Counted from the stretch's first letter, positions 45,402 to 55,140 are shown. The stretch: 64,000 bases of DNA from an uncultured Clostridia bacterium (GCA_934746715.1 CAKVFI010000001.1:333580-397579), one strand, 5' to 3'. Numbers and translations: made by a program. The notes: generated by a model from the sequence alone, not told the origin.

Positions 45402-45908
45402 ATGGAAAATTTAAAAACAATTAGAACAACTTTAACATTATTTATTGAAAATGGCAAAATTTTGCTTGGCGAAAAGAAACGTGGCTTTGCAAAAGGCACT
45501 TTAAATGGCATTGGTGGCAAACAAGACCCTGGTGAAACAATTGAACAAGCGATGATAAGGGAATGCGAGGAAGAAATTGGCGCAAAACCTGTTGAATACA
45601 GTCAAGTTGGCAGAATTAATTTTAATTTGTGGTACAAAGGCGAGCACGCAAACATGGAAATGTACATATACAAATGTTTTAAACACACTGGTGAAATTAA
45701 AGAAACGGAAGAGATAATTCCAAACTGGTTTGATTTAAAAAATCCACCTTTTGAACGTATGTTGGAAGACGATTTGTTGTGGTTGCCAAAAGTTTTGGAC
45801 GGCAAAAAAATCATTGGCAAAGTTAATTTTGACCCAAACATGAAAATGCTCTACCACAATTTTAAAGTTGTTGACCAAATTGTGGAAAATGAAATTGTTG
45901 AGTTGTAA
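45402..45908 (+). CDS. Nudix hydrolase, MutT/MTH1-like
   Basis: 168 residues. The Nudix box G-x5-E-x7-RE-x2-EE-xG is complete at residues 39-60 (GKQDPGE ... RECEEEIG). The neighbourhood FAKGTLNGIGGK resembles the MTH1-type 8-oxo-dGTP diphosphatases that clean oxidised nucleotides. Other nucleotide substrates are possible. ATG with AGGAG. Confidence 0.9.
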   Translation: MENLKTIRTTLTLFIENGKILLGEKKRGFAKGTLNGIGGKQDPGETIEQAMIRECEEEIGAKPVEYSQVGRINFNLWYKGEHANMEMYIYKCFKHTGEIKETEEIIPNWFDLKNPPFERMLEDDLLWLPKVLDGKKIIGKVNFDPNMKMLYHNFKVVDQIVENEIVEL

Positions 45909-45926
45909 AATTACAATTAAGCAGCA

Positions 45927-46784
45927 TTAATTTTTTAAAGAATTTATAAAATTAACAAAATTTTTAAAGCAAAGGCTTTTGACAGTTTTGTCATCATGCC
46001 CTTGCTTTTTTAATTGTTCTACAACCAAATTTAAATTTGAATAATCTTTAACATCAATTGGCAATTTTTGTGTGCTTATGCCAAAAAAATCTGTGCCAAA
46101 ACCAAAGTTTTTGTTCCCAAAATGTTTGACTAAAAATTTAAATTGATTGGCAATGTTTTTTGATGATATTTTTGTGTTTGAAACAAAATCTTGAAACAAA
46201 GTAACACCAAAAAAACCGCCAGTTTGCACAATTGCTTTTATTTGCTGGTTGGTTAAATTGCGCTTGTGTTTTTTTAATGCGCACAAATTTGCATGAGAGC
46301 AATAAATTGGTTTTGTGGATATTTTTGCAAACTGCCAAAATGATTTTTTGTTTAAATGTGCCGTATCCACCAGAATGTTGTTTTGTTCCAAAACACGCAC
46401 CACTTTTTTGCCAAGTTGTGTCAGTCCACCATTGTCCAGTGCTCCTCCCGCAAATTGATTGTTTTTGTTCCAAGTTAGTGTTGCGCTAAATGGTTTGAGT
46501 TTGATGAGCCTAATCAAATCCTGTTCTGTTTTTACAAAACCCAAATCTTCAATCGACAGCAAAAACTTGCAAATTTGTTTGCCAGCAATATTATATTTTT
46601 TGTTGTATTGTTCCAATTCGTTTGCAAACCTTTCAACATCTTCAATGGTTAAATTTTGTTCGGTTGTAAAAACTGCACAACTCAAAACCTTAACTCCACT
46701 TTTAACAAAGTTTTCCACAATCTGTGCACGAGTGTGTGCACACTTTTCCGCCGTTAAAAAATCATTATGAGAATCAGCAATCAT
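45927..46784 (-). CDS. Peptidase M19 family (membrane/renal dipeptidase-like)
   Basis: 285 residues. Zinc-dependent dipeptidase of the amidohydrolase superfamily. HxD metal site H6/D8 in DSHNDF, bridging acid E79 (LLSIED), H143 and H164 (TAHLN; YCSHANL), and the aspartate in FGFGTDFFG. No signal peptide, so cytoplasmic. Shorter than most M19 enzymes (about 310-350). Starts at ATG 46784 with no clear Shine-Dalgarno. Confidence 0.88.
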   Translation of the reverse strand: MIADSHNDFLTAEKCAHTRAQIVENFVKSGVKVLSCAVFTTEQNLTIEDVERFANELEQYNKKYNIAGKQICKFLLSIEDLGFVKTEQDLIRLIKLKPFSATLTWNKNNQFAGGALDNGGLTQLGKKVVRVLEQNNILVDTAHLNKKSFWQFAKISTKPIYCSHANLCALKKHKRNLTNQQIKAIVQTGGFFGVTLFQDFVSNTKISSKNIANQFKFLVKHFGNKNFGFGTDFFGISTQKLPIDVKDYSNLNLVVEQLKKQGHDDKTVKSLCFKNFVNFINSLKN

Positions 46785-46803
46785 AATGATTTTTATGTTT
46801 ATT

Positions 46804-46955
46804 TAATTAATTTGGTTAATTTTCTTCATCACCAAAAATCTGTTATTTTTGCAAAATGCCAGGTTTTTGCCAAATCATTCTTCTTCGCCAAAAAACTGTT
46901 ATTTTTTACAAAATGCCAGGTTTTTGCCAAATCATTCTTCTTCGCCAAAAATCGC
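46804..46955. repeat. 57-base tandem repeat straddling the ftsK stop codon
   Basis: Units begin at 46918 (partly inside the last codons of ftsK), 46861 (about 90 percent alike) and 46804 (diverged). Core on the plus strand: TTTTTGCCAAATCATTCTTC. The repeated part includes the ftsK stop (TGA, 46932-46934) and final Glu codons. Confidence 0.85.
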
Positions 46956-49940
46956 ATTATATTCGTCCATTGTGATAAGCACTTGGCGAGGTTTGCTGCC
47001 TTCTTGTGGGCCGATGAAACCTGCACGTTCCATTTGGTCCATAATTCTGCCAGCACGGTTAAAGCCAACAGAATAGCGGCGAGAAATCATGCTGCCACTT
47101 GCTTGTTTGTTTTGAATGAATATTTTAAGGGCGTCTTTAAGCACTGGGTCAAATTCCATATCTCTTGGTGCAACGCTATCCCCGCTGTTGTTACGTTCGG
47201 CTTGATGTGGATTTTTGATTGTTCTGCCTGTGTCTTCATCATAAACTGGAGTGTTGTGCTGTTTGATAAATTCAACAACATTTGCAATTTCGGTGTTGGA
47301 AACAAACGCACCTTGAATACGAGTTGGCTCTGGTTTGTCAAGTGGCTTAAACAGCATATCGCCTTTGCCAAGCAATTTTTCTGCACCACCGCCGTCAAGC
47401 ACGGTTTTGCTGTCCATATAATTGGTGAGTGCAAACGCGATACGAGAAGGCAAGTTTGCTTTAACTGTACCAGTGATAACATCAACAGATGGACGTTGAG
47501 TTGCAAGCACCAAGTGAATGCCTGCTGCACGAGCCTTGGCTGCAAGTTTGGCAATGCGATCTTCAATTTCGCGTTTTGCTTCAAGCATAAGGTCGGCAAG
47601 TTCGTCCACAACAATAACAATGTATGGGATTTTTTCTTCCACTTTGTTTTTAACAATATCCAGTTTGTTGTATTCCCCAATGTTTACCACACGATGTTTT
47701 GCAAACAAGGCGTAACGGCGTTCCATCTCCTTGATTGCCCAGTCAAGAGCGTTGATTGTCATCTCCTTGCCTGTGATAACTTCTGGCAACAACAAGTGTG
47801 GCAAGCCGTTGTATTGAGTGAATTCAACCATTTTTGGGTCAACCAAAATAAGGCGCAAATCTTGTGGGCCTGCTTTGTAGCACATGGACAAAAGCATTGT
47901 GTTAAGGCAAACAGATTTACCACTGCCAGTGCTACCAGCAACAAGCACGTGAGGCATTTTGTCAAGATTGCAAAACATGATGTCGCCATTGATATCCTTG
48001 CCCAAAACAAATGAAAGTGGATTGCCACGTTGACGGAATTGGTCGCTGTCGATAAGTTCACGCAAACTAACAGAACTAACTTGTGCGTTTGGCACTTCGA
48101 TACCAACCGAATTTTTGCCCGGGATTGGTGCTTCCACACGGATTGAGCCGTTTGAAGCAAGGGTCATTGCAATATCGTCTGCCATTTGTGCAATTTTGTT
48201 AACAGATATGCCACGAGGCATTGTGAGTTCATATCTTGTAACTGCCGGGCCAACTTGGACATTGTTAACTTTGGCTGGCACTTTAAAGTCTTCCAAAACC
48301 TGTTCCAATCTAACGATGTTGTCTTGCAACTCATCGTCGCTGATGTGGTAAGTGTTTTCAAGATAATTCAACAACTCAACAGGTGGTGCAACATATGGCG
48401 GAATCTCTTGCTTTGGCTTAACTTGTTCAATTTTGATTTGCTCTGGCTCTTCAACCAAAGTCTTTTTAACAGTGTTTGGCAAATGGAATTTGGAAATATC
48501 CACGCTTGGGCGCACAACTTCGGTGTCCACTGTGCTGCCAAGGTTGTCCTTGTGAGGATTGTAAGCAAACTCGTCTACATAATTTTGTTTGTTTAAGTCA
48601 ACATTTTGCACTTCTGGTTCGGTGTGTTCTGGTTCGGTGTGCTCTGGCTCAATTGGTTCTGGTTCAAATGGTGAGTTGTCATCATCGTAACTTTCGCTTG
48701 CGTCATAATCTTCTTGCAATTCTGACAATTCATCTTCATCACCCAAAAGTTCGTCCATAATGCTTTTTTCTTGATATTGATTATTGTTTTGTGGTTGGCT
48801 TGGAGCGTCTTTTGCTTGGAGCTCTGCATATTCACTTGTGTCAAAATCGTCATCATCACTCAAAATCAAATCATCGTACTCATCGTTTAAATTTTGTTCT
48901 GCATTTTGATAGTCATCATGCTCTGTTTGTTGAGTGTAATCGTTTTGAATATCGTTTGAATTGTTTGAATTTGTTGTTTGGTTATATGTGTTGTTTTCCA
49001 AATTATCGGCATTTGTGTAGCTCGGTTTAATTTCAATTGGTGCGTCATCTTTTTGTGCTGAATAAGCATTTTGATTGTTAACTTTTGCAGTTGTTGGGTT
49101 AAAGAAACTGTCATCACTTGTTTCTGGTGGAATAACTGGGTCAATCGGTGTTAAAATATATTCACGCTTGTTGATTGGGCGAGATTCTGTCTTGCGTTCG
49201 CTAACATTGATTGTTGGCATGCTGCTTGAAATGATTGTTGTTTCCCCTTTTTCAAGCCCCAAACGGCGTTTTGCCAGTTCTTTTGCTGTGTCCTGCTTTT
49301 CCGCTGGCTTTTGTTCTGGCATATCAAACTCAAAATCTTCAATATTTTTAAAGTCAAATTTTGTGCGTTTTTCCGCTGTGTCATTTTCTTTTTCTGTGTT
49401 GATGTAATCAATAATCAAACCAACAAAGATTGCCAAAACAATTGCCGCAAAAATGTAAGCGCCAACAATTGTTAACAATTTTGTTATTGGCCAACTGATT
49501 AAACTAAACAACAATCCACCAGCGGTTGTTTTTGCTTTGTAACTTGCTGCCAAAAACTCGCCATAACTGCTTGCGTCAAGGCGAGATGTTAAAATAAGGT
49601 GGAAAATAAACCACACCACGCCAACTGCAACTGACAAATAAACAACATAACGCTTGCGGGCAACAAACTTTTTCTTTGCCAATTTAAGCACACAAAACAA
49701 TGCTCCAACTACACAAATTGGATAAACGCTTAAACCAATCAAACCCAAAATAACATTTTTAACAAAATTTGATGGGCAAACACACGCAACAAAAATTGCC
49801 AAAAAAACAATTAACCACACAAGTGAATGATTAACTTTGATTTTTTGCTTTGGCTTTTTTTCAACAATTTCCTTTTCCTTTTTAGGCTTTTCAACCTTTT
49901 TTTCTGGCTTTTTGTTGAATGAAGATTTGTAAATTGCCAT
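46932..49940 (-). CDS. ftsK: DNA translocase FtsK/SpoIIIE
   Basis: 1002 residues. Pumps chromosomal DNA across the division or sporulation septum. Four or so N-terminal membrane helices (about 35-180), a long acidic Asn/Gln/Asp-rich linker, then the motor: VAGSTGSGKSVCLNTMLLSM, IILVDP-type LILVDPKMVEFTQYNG, RIAFALTNYMDSKTVLD, and a C-terminal winged-helix gamma domain (SRRYSVGFNRAGRIMDQME). ATG with AAGGGGA. The presence of spoIVB nearby fits a SpoIIIE role. Confidence 0.97.
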   Translation of the reverse strand: MAIYKSSFNKKPEKKVEKPKKEKEIVEKKPKQKIKVNHSLVWLIVFLAIFVACVCPSNFVKNVILGLIGLSVYPICVVGALFCVLKLAKKKFVARKRYVVYLSVAVGVVWFIFHLILTSRLDASSYGEFLAASYKAKTTAGGLLFSLISWPITKLLTIVGAYIFAAIVLAIFVGLIIDYINTEKENDTAEKRTKFDFKNIEDFEFDMPEQKPAEKQDTAKELAKRRLGLEKGETTIISSSMPTINVSERKTESRPINKREYILTPIDPVIPPETSDDSFFNPTTAKVNNQNAYSAQKDDAPIEIKPSYTNADNLENNTYNQTTNSNNSNDIQNDYTQQTEHDDYQNAEQNLNDEYDDLILSDDDDFDTSEYAELQAKDAPSQPQNNNQYQEKSIMDELLGDEDELSELQEDYDASESYDDDNSPFEPEPIEPEHTEPEHTEPEVQNVDLNKQNYVDEFAYNPHKDNLGSTVDTEVVRPSVDISKFHLPNTVKKTLVEEPEQIKIEQVKPKQEIPPYVAPPVELLNYLENTYHISDDELQDNIVRLEQVLEDFKVPAKVNNVQVGPAVTRYELTMPRGISVNKIAQMADDIAMTLASNGSIRVEAPIPGKNSVGIEVPNAQVSSVSLRELIDSDQFRQRGNPLSFVLGKDINGDIMFCNLDKMPHVLVAGSTGSGKSVCLNTMLLSMCYKAGPQDLRLILVDPKMVEFTQYNGLPHLLLPEVITGKEMTINALDWAIKEMERRYALFAKHRVVNIGEYNKLDIVKNKVEEKIPYIVIVVDELADLMLEAKREIEDRIAKLAAKARAAGIHLVLATQRPSVDVITGTVKANLPSRIAFALTNYMDSKTVLDGGGAEKLLGKGDMLFKPLDKPEPTRIQGAFVSNTEIANVVEFIKQHNTPVYDEDTGRTIKNPHQAERNNSGDSVAPRDMEFDPVLKDALKIFIQNKQASGSMISRRYSVGFNRAGRIMDQMERAGFIGPQEGSKPRQVLITMDEYNAIFGEEE

Positions 49941-49983
49941 TCTTTCCCCTTTTAATTAAAAAAAGTATACAACAAATTAACAA

Positions 49984-50016
49984 AAAAGCAAACTAAATTA
50001 AAATAAGTTTGCTTTT
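49984..50016 (-). terminator. Intrinsic terminator
   Basis: AAAAGCAAACT ... AGTTTGCTTTT; follows the deacetylase gene on the minus strand. Confidence 0.8.
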
Positions 50017-50033
50017 CGACATATTTTTAAATT

Positions 50034-50726
50034 TTAAGCCAAACAGGCACTAACTGTGGTTGGCTCAAAGCCATTGTTGATTGAGTATGCCAAAATTTTG
50101 GTTAATGCCAAAACTGTTTTTGGTGTTGGGTGCATCAAAATCAAATCGCCGTTTGACAAATCCTTTGTTGCACGCTTGAAAATTAAATCTTCATTTTGGT
50201 CGCGCCAATCAATTGTGTCGTGTGTCCACATTATGGTTTTGTAATTTAAACTTTCTGCTGCATCAACTGTTGTTTTGTTGTATGCTCCGCTTGGTGGCGC
50301 AAACAAAGTCATTTCCACACCAAAATTTTTAAGCAAAACATCATGGCAAGCTTTGATTTCCTGAGTGTTGGCTTCAAAACTCAATTTGTTATGCTCCTTG
50401 TGATGAAAACCATGGTTGCCAATTTCAAACCCACGAGAACAAATTTGTTCCACCACGTCTAAATGTTTGACCGCCCAGCACCCACCAACAAAAAAGGTTG
50501 CCTTAACCTTGTAAGCATCAAAAATATCCATCATATCAAGCACACATTCTTCGTTTTGATAAACATTAATCATAAAACTAACTTTGTTTTGATTTGTGTT
50601 GCCAGCGTAAATCACGCGAGCATCGGCTTTAACATTAAGCGCAATTGCGTTGCTGTACGACAATGCAACCAAAGTTAGCAACATTGCAACAATAACACAA
50701 TTGGAAATAATTACACTTTTTTTCAT
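50034..50726 (-). CDS. Polysaccharide deacetylase-like protein, variant motif 1
   Basis: 230 residues. N-terminal membrane or signal helix (SVIISNCVIVAMLLTLVALS), then a NodB-type domain with TFFVGGCWAV, the metal motif GNHGFHH, FAPPSGAYNKTT and LMHPTPKT. Motif 1, usually TFDDG, reads SFMINVYQNEE, so the catalytic aspartates are missing. Clostridial PdaB-like sporulation proteins also vary here, and it may be a wall or spore peptidoglycan enzyme of altered activity. No Shine-Dalgarno seen. Confidence 0.82.
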   Translation of the reverse strand: MKKSVIISNCVIVAMLLTLVALSYSNAIALNVKADARVIYAGNTNQNKVSFMINVYQNEECVLDMMDIFDAYKVKATFFVGGCWAVKHLDVVEQICSRGFEIGNHGFHHKEHNKLSFEANTQEIKACHDVLLKNFGVEMTLFAPPSGAYNKTTVDAAESLNYKTIMWTHDTIDWRDQNEDLIFKRATKDLSNGDLILMHPTPKTVLALTKILAYSINNGFEPTTVSACLA

Positions 50727-50799
50727 ATTTTAATTTATTTTGATTTTTTTGTTGCTATGCCAAAAATCGGCAGTTTGGTGGCAAGTTTTGGTTTGTATA

Positions 50800-50828
50800 T
50801 TGACAATCAACTTATTGTGTGTTAAATT
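50800..50828 (+). promoter_or_regulatory. Promoter of the gene at 50854
   Basis: TTGACA, 17 bases, TAAATT with TGT before the -10. Confidence 0.6.
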
Positions 50829-50853
50829 ATAAAAAGAAAAAAGGGTGGTAGTT

Positions 50854-51873
50854 ATGCATAAAGTTACAAGACAAGAAATTTCAAGACAAAGGCTTGACAT
50901 GATCTCATGTGAAGAGATGCGTAAAAATTATGTTATGAGCCGTGAAGCTTACAAAAATTCGCCAGAAGGCTTGGCAGAAGCAGCAAAAAGGCAAGAAACA
51001 CAAAAAAAATATTATGAAGAAGAAAAGGCAAGAATGAAAAACGTCAACCTTTTGGCTGACTTAAAAAAATATTTGCTTGCTCACATCGTTGCCGATTTGG
51101 ATTTGTCATTTGTTCCAGAGCAAAACAAAAACATTGATGAAGAAGCGGTTGACCGTGTTATGACAAAATATCAAGCAAATTTGGATTACTTAAAAGAAGC
51201 TTGCTTGAAGTACGAAAAAGTTGGCAAAAATTATGGTTCCTATTTGTACATTTCCCTTTACAGAGATTTGATTGACCTCAACCCAGTTTTTGTAAGATAT
51301 TCTCCAATTGAAGTTTTTTATCAAACAAGTGTTGGCTCAAAATTGCCTGCTGGTGTTATGGCTGGTTACAAAGATTTGTTCAAATCAAAAGGATTTTTTA
51401 AAGATGAACAATTTTTAAAAGCAAATGCAAGATATTTCACTGGCATTTCAAATATATCAACAATGACTGACTTTGACCAAATTAAAAAGGAAATTAAAGC
51501 AGACCCATCATTGTTTGCAAAACTTCAACCAGTGGTTCGTCACACATTTTTGGACAGTGATGTTGCAGTAAAAAACATTCTCCACATTGCACCAATGATT
51601 GTTGCTTATATGACTGAAGAAGAAATTATTCAAGCAACAGAAAATTGTTGTGCACTTATGGGCAACCTTTTGGTTAAGTATCCAGACTTAATTAAAATTC
51701 TCCCAGCAAATTACTTTAAACGTTTCAGCGCAAAAGCATTGTTTGCTCGCACATCAAGAGCAGATGTTCACAATTCTCTCAAACGATATTATGACACAAT
51801 TCCAGAACTTAAAAAATACATGAACAAATATGTTGAACAACTAAATGAACAATCAAACGAATTTAGTCTTTAA
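50854..51873 (+). CDS. Hypothetical soluble protein, 339 residues
   Basis: ATG 50854 with AAGGGTGG upstream. Highly helical and charged, with an N-terminal basic region (HKVTRQEISRQRLDM) and repeated helical hairpins; no signal peptide or membrane helix. Single-gene transcript with promoter and terminator. I do not recognise a family. Confidence 0.8.
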   Translation: MHKVTRQEISRQRLDMISCEEMRKNYVMSREAYKNSPEGLAEAAKRQETQKKYYEEEKARMKNVNLLADLKKYLLAHIVADLDLSFVPEQNKNIDEEAVDRVMTKYQANLDYLKEACLKYEKVGKNYGSYLYISLYRDLIDLNPVFVRYSPIEVFYQTSVGSKLPAGVMAGYKDLFKSKGFFKDEQFLKANARYFTGISNISTMTDFDQIKKEIKADPSLFAKLQPVVRHTFLDSDVAVKNILHIAPMIVAYMTEEEIIQATENCCALMGNLLVKYPDLIKILPANYFKRFSAKALFARTSRADVHNSLKRYYDTIPELKKYMNKYVEQLNEQSNEFSL

Positions 51874-51882
51874 ACAACAAAC

Positions 51883-51911
51883 AAAAAATGGCTTAAGTTA
51901 AGCCATTTTTT
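51883..51911. terminator. Bidirectional terminator
   Basis: AAAAAATGGCTTAA-G-TTAAGCCATTTTTT; between convergent genes. Confidence 0.9.
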
Positions 51912-51928
51912 TTGTTTAGCATTTAGTT

Positions 51929-54025
51929 TTAAAGTTTTTTAATAAGTTTCATGTCAACTCTGCCGCGCTCGTCAATTTTGATTGTTTTAACAAGCACACG
52001 GTCGCCAACGTTTACAACATCTTCAACTTTTTCAACATGGTCTTTGCTTAATTTTGAAATGTGAACCATACCTTCCTTGCCTGGAGCAACTTCAACAAAA
52101 GCACCAAATGTGGTTGTGCGAGTTACGGTGCCTTCATATTCACAGTTAAGTTCAAGGTCAGTTGCAATTGTCATGATGATTTGTTTTGCACGTTGCATTT
52201 TGTCCATATCAGTTGAAGCGACGCAAACTCTGCCGTCATCATCAATGTCAATTTTAACGCCAGTTTCTGCAATGATTTGGTTGATAACTTTGCCACCTGT
52301 GCCAATAACTTCACGGATTTTTTCTGGGTCAATGTTGAAAGAAATAATCTTTGGAGCATATTTTGAAAGTTCTTTGCGTGGTTCTGCAATTGTTTTGAGC
52401 ATAAGGCGCAAAATTTCCAAACGGCCAACGCGTGCTTGCTCAAGTGCTGTTGTCAAGATTTTGCGGTCAATGCCGTGGATTTTGATGTCCATTTGAATTG
52501 CTGTGATACCTTTTGCTGTGCCTGTAACTTTAAAGTCCATATCACCAAGGAAGTCTTCCAAACCTTGGATATCTGTTAAAACTGCAACTTTGTCGCTGTC
52601 TTTATCTTTCATCAAGCCCATTGCAATACCAGCAACTGGCGCTTTGATTGGAACGCCTGCATCCATAAGAGCCAAAGTGCTGCCACAAGTTGAAGCCATT
52701 GATGTTGAACCGTTTGAACTTAAAACATCACTAACTGTGCGGATTGCGTATGGGAATTCCTCTTCACTTGGAAGCACTGCCAACAATGCTCTTTCTGCCA
52801 AAGCACCGTGACCAATTTCACGTCTGCCTGGAGAACGCAAAGGTTTTGCTTCGCCAGTTGTGTAGCCTGGCATATTGTATTGGTGCATATAGCGTTTGTA
52901 TTCTTCAGTGTCCAAACCTTCAAGTTCTTGTGCTTCGCTGATCATGCCCAATGTGCAAGTTGTAAGCACTTGAGTTTCACCACGAGTGAACACGCCTGAA
53001 CCATGAACACGTGGAAGCAAACCAACTTCGCACCAAATTGGACGGATTTCGTTCAACTTTCTGCCATCTGGACGAATGCCTTTGTCAAGCACTTTGCGGC
53101 GAACTTTTTCTTTTTTCAAAGCATACAAAGCAGCTGCAATTGATTTTTCTTGTTCTGGGAAAATATCTGCAAAATGTTCTTGAATCTCTGCATCAATTTC
53201 TTCTTCTTTTGCATCGCGAACATGACGGTCAAATTCCTTTAACATTTCATCATATTTTTTGTCTGCATATTCTCTAACAGCGTTGTTTATTTCTTCTGGA
53301 ACAACATCGTAATGGATGTGTGAATTGATTTGTTTGCCAGCTTTGCCAAAAACTTCTTTCATAATGTCTTCTTGGAAAGCAACTTGTTTTTTAATTTCTT
53401 CATGTGCAAACATAATAGCGTCAATCATAAGGCTTTCGCTAACTTCTTTTGCACCAGCTTCAACCATCAAAACGGCTTCTTTTGTGCCGGCAACCGTTAA
53501 GTCAATACAACTTTGTTCAAGTTGCGCTGGGGTTGGGTTAACAATAAATTTGCCATCAACGCAACCAACTTTAACTGCACCTGTTGGGCCTTCAAATGGA
53601 ATGTCGCTTACACACAAAGCAATTGAACTGCCAAGCATTGCAAGTGGTTCTGGCATAATATCTGTGTCCACTGAAAGTGGAGTTGCAATGATTGTTACGT
53701 CATTGTAAAAACCTTTTGGGAACAATGGGCGCAATGGACGGTCAATCAAACGAGAGCGCAAGATTGCAGCGTCGCTTGCTCTACCTTCACGCTTTTTCCA
53801 GCCACCCGGAATTTTGCCCACACTGTACATCTTTTCTTCATAATCCACACTGAGTGGGAAGAAATCCATACCTGGACGTGGAGCTGCAGCCATTGTTGCG
53901 TTAACCATAACAACTGTGTCGCCACATGTAACAATACAGTGACCAGATGCTTGACCACAATACTTGCCAAGGGTTACTTCAACAGTTCTGCCTCCAATTT
54001 CTGTTTTAAATTTTTCTTCTTTCAT
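51929..54025 (-). CDS. pnp: Polyribonucleotide nucleotidyltransferase (PNPase)
   Basis: 698 residues, full length. Phosphorolytic 3'-5' RNA degradation in the degradosome. Two RNase PH domains (first with FPLSVDYEEKMYSVGKIPGG, second with RTVSDVLSSNGSTSMAS), then KH (IREVIGTGGKVINQI) and S1 (YEGTVTRTTTFGAFVEV). ATG with AGGAGAAG and an extended -10 upstream. Confidence 0.98.
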   Translation of the reverse strand: MKEEKFKTEIGGRTVEVTLGKYCGQASGHCIVTCGDTVVMVNATMAAAPRPGMDFFPLSVDYEEKMYSVGKIPGGWKKREGRASDAAILRSRLIDRPLRPLFPKGFYNDVTIIATPLSVDTDIMPEPLAMLGSSIALCVSDIPFEGPTGAVKVGCVDGKFIVNPTPAQLEQSCIDLTVAGTKEAVLMVEAGAKEVSESLMIDAIMFAHEEIKKQVAFQEDIMKEVFGKAGKQINSHIHYDVVPEEINNAVREYADKKYDEMLKEFDRHVRDAKEEEIDAEIQEHFADIFPEQEKSIAAALYALKKEKVRRKVLDKGIRPDGRKLNEIRPIWCEVGLLPRVHGSGVFTRGETQVLTTCTLGMISEAQELEGLDTEEYKRYMHQYNMPGYTTGEAKPLRSPGRREIGHGALAERALLAVLPSEEEFPYAIRTVSDVLSSNGSTSMASTCGSTLALMDAGVPIKAPVAGIAMGLMKDKDSDKVAVLTDIQGLEDFLGDMDFKVTGTAKGITAIQMDIKIHGIDRKILTTALEQARVGRLEILRLMLKTIAEPRKELSKYAPKIISFNIDPEKIREVIGTGGKVINQIIAETGVKIDIDDDGRVCVASTDMDKMQRAKQIIMTIATDLELNCEYEGTVTRTTTFGAFVEVAPGKEGMVHISKLSKDHVEKVEDVVNVGDRVLVKTIKIDERGRVDMKLIKKL

Positions 54026-54050
54026 CTTCTTCTCCTATATAACCGAACAC

Positions 54051-54059
54051 ATTATAGCA
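54051..54059 (-). promoter_or_regulatory. Extended -10 of pnp
   Basis: TGCTATAAT on the minus strand; no good -35. Transcript start about 20 bases before the gene. Confidence 0.55.
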
Positions 54060-54134
54060 CAAAAAACAAAAAAAGAAAACAATTTTGTTGCCAAAATATG
54101 TTTTGTTACAACTTAAAAAATAAATTTATTGCAA

Positions 54135-54162
54135 ACAAAAAAGTGGCATTGTTTTGCCACTT
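54135..54162 (-). terminator. Terminator after the Fic gene
   Basis: AAGTGGCA/TGCCACTT with a T-run on the minus strand. Confidence 0.85.
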
Positions 54163-54171
54163 AATTAATCT

Positions 54172-55044
54172 TTAATATGCTGGGTCAGTTGTGATTGAAT
54201 TCATTTTGTAATCAATAATCATTTTAACTTCTTCGTTGTATCTCATTCTTAAAGAATCGGCAATCAATTCTGCCAAACCTGTAACATCTCTTGTTATCAT
54301 GCCAGCTTTGATTTGAGTATACAAATTTTCCATTTGAGATTGTTTAAAATAAATGTCGCCATATCCGTTTTTTTCCAAAATATAATTAAGCAACATCAGC
54401 GCTGTGCGTTTGTTGCCGTCCATGTGCGGTTGAATGCGGATATATTCGACAACAAATTTTGCAGCTCTTGCAAATATGTTGTCATCTTTCCATGTGTTTT
54501 CAAAATCGTAAATCAACATGGAAACTCTCCTGCCCACTTTGTTGCCTTCAACTGGTGCAAAATAGCCTTTGCCAACCATGATAGCATCGTCAGATTCGTT
54601 TCTTAATCTAAATCTTTGTTTTATTGATTTGTCAACATCACCTTGCAAAAGTTCATAGTTGAGCCTTACGCACAAATTTTCGTCTAAATAAGACATTGGG
54701 TTACGCGCCTTTTCGTAGCAAAATTTGCAAGCGTTCAAATATCCCCTTAATTGAGTTAATTGTTGTTGTTCATATTGCCTTTGTGCTTCTGTTTTGCATT
54801 CTTTTGGCACAATGTCAAGAGTTTCATTTGTTTCAAGTTCCAAATAACTCAACGCACTGCGCTTAAACCTATTTTCATGTGCTTTTGCACCTGTTATTTG
54901 TTCTTTTGCTTCTGGATTAAGTTTGAAAAAAGCATTAACTCTTTTAATAACATTGTCTATGTTTGCTTTGTACATATTTAATGTTTCATTTCTGTAAGTG
55001 TAAGGTGTTTTGTCAAGTTCGTCAGTTAACCACTCTTTTTGCAT
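54172..55044 (-). CDS. Fic-family protein with altered catalytic motif
   Basis: 290 residues from ATG 55044 (GGAGGGG upstream). Fic enzymes usually transfer AMP to a target protein. The core motif HPFx(D/E)GN(G/K)RT reads QPHMDGNKRT (205-214), so the catalytic His is Gln and the Phe is His. The rest of the motif and the Fic helices (KFVVEYIRI, ALMLLNYILEKNGY) are well kept. An N-terminal helical region of about 100 residues precedes the domain. It stands alone between rpsO and pnp, with its own terminator. May be inactive or use another chemistry. Confidence 0.85.
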   Translation of the reverse strand: MQKEWLTDELDKTPYTYRNETLNMYKANIDNVIKRVNAFFKLNPEAKEQITGAKAHENRFKRSALSYLELETNETLDIVPKECKTEAQRQYEQQQLTQLRGYLNACKFCYEKARNPMSYLDENLCVRLNYELLQGDVDKSIKQRFRLRNESDDAIMVGKGYFAPVEGNKVGRRVSMLIYDFENTWKDDNIFARAAKFVVEYIRIQPHMDGNKRTALMLLNYILEKNGYGDIYFKQSQMENLYTQIKAGMITRDVTGLAELIADSLRMRYNEEVKMIIDYKMNSITTDPAY

Positions 55045-55113
55045 ATTTCCCCTCCAATAATAAATAATTTTATCACAACAAATTGTTCTTGTCAATATCC
55101 CCCAGTTTTCAAC

Positions 55114-55140
55114 ATAAAAAAAGCACCATAATGGTGCTTT
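55114..55140 (-). terminator. Terminator after rpsO
   Basis: AAAGCACCAT/ATGGTGCTTT with a T-run on the minus strand. Confidence 0.85.

Noticed and set aside
46767..48014. 415-codon plus-strand frame opposite ftsK
   Set aside because: Composition is a shadow (many Cys, His, Phe) and the opposite strand is clearly FtsK. Its repeats come from the 57-base tandem duplication.
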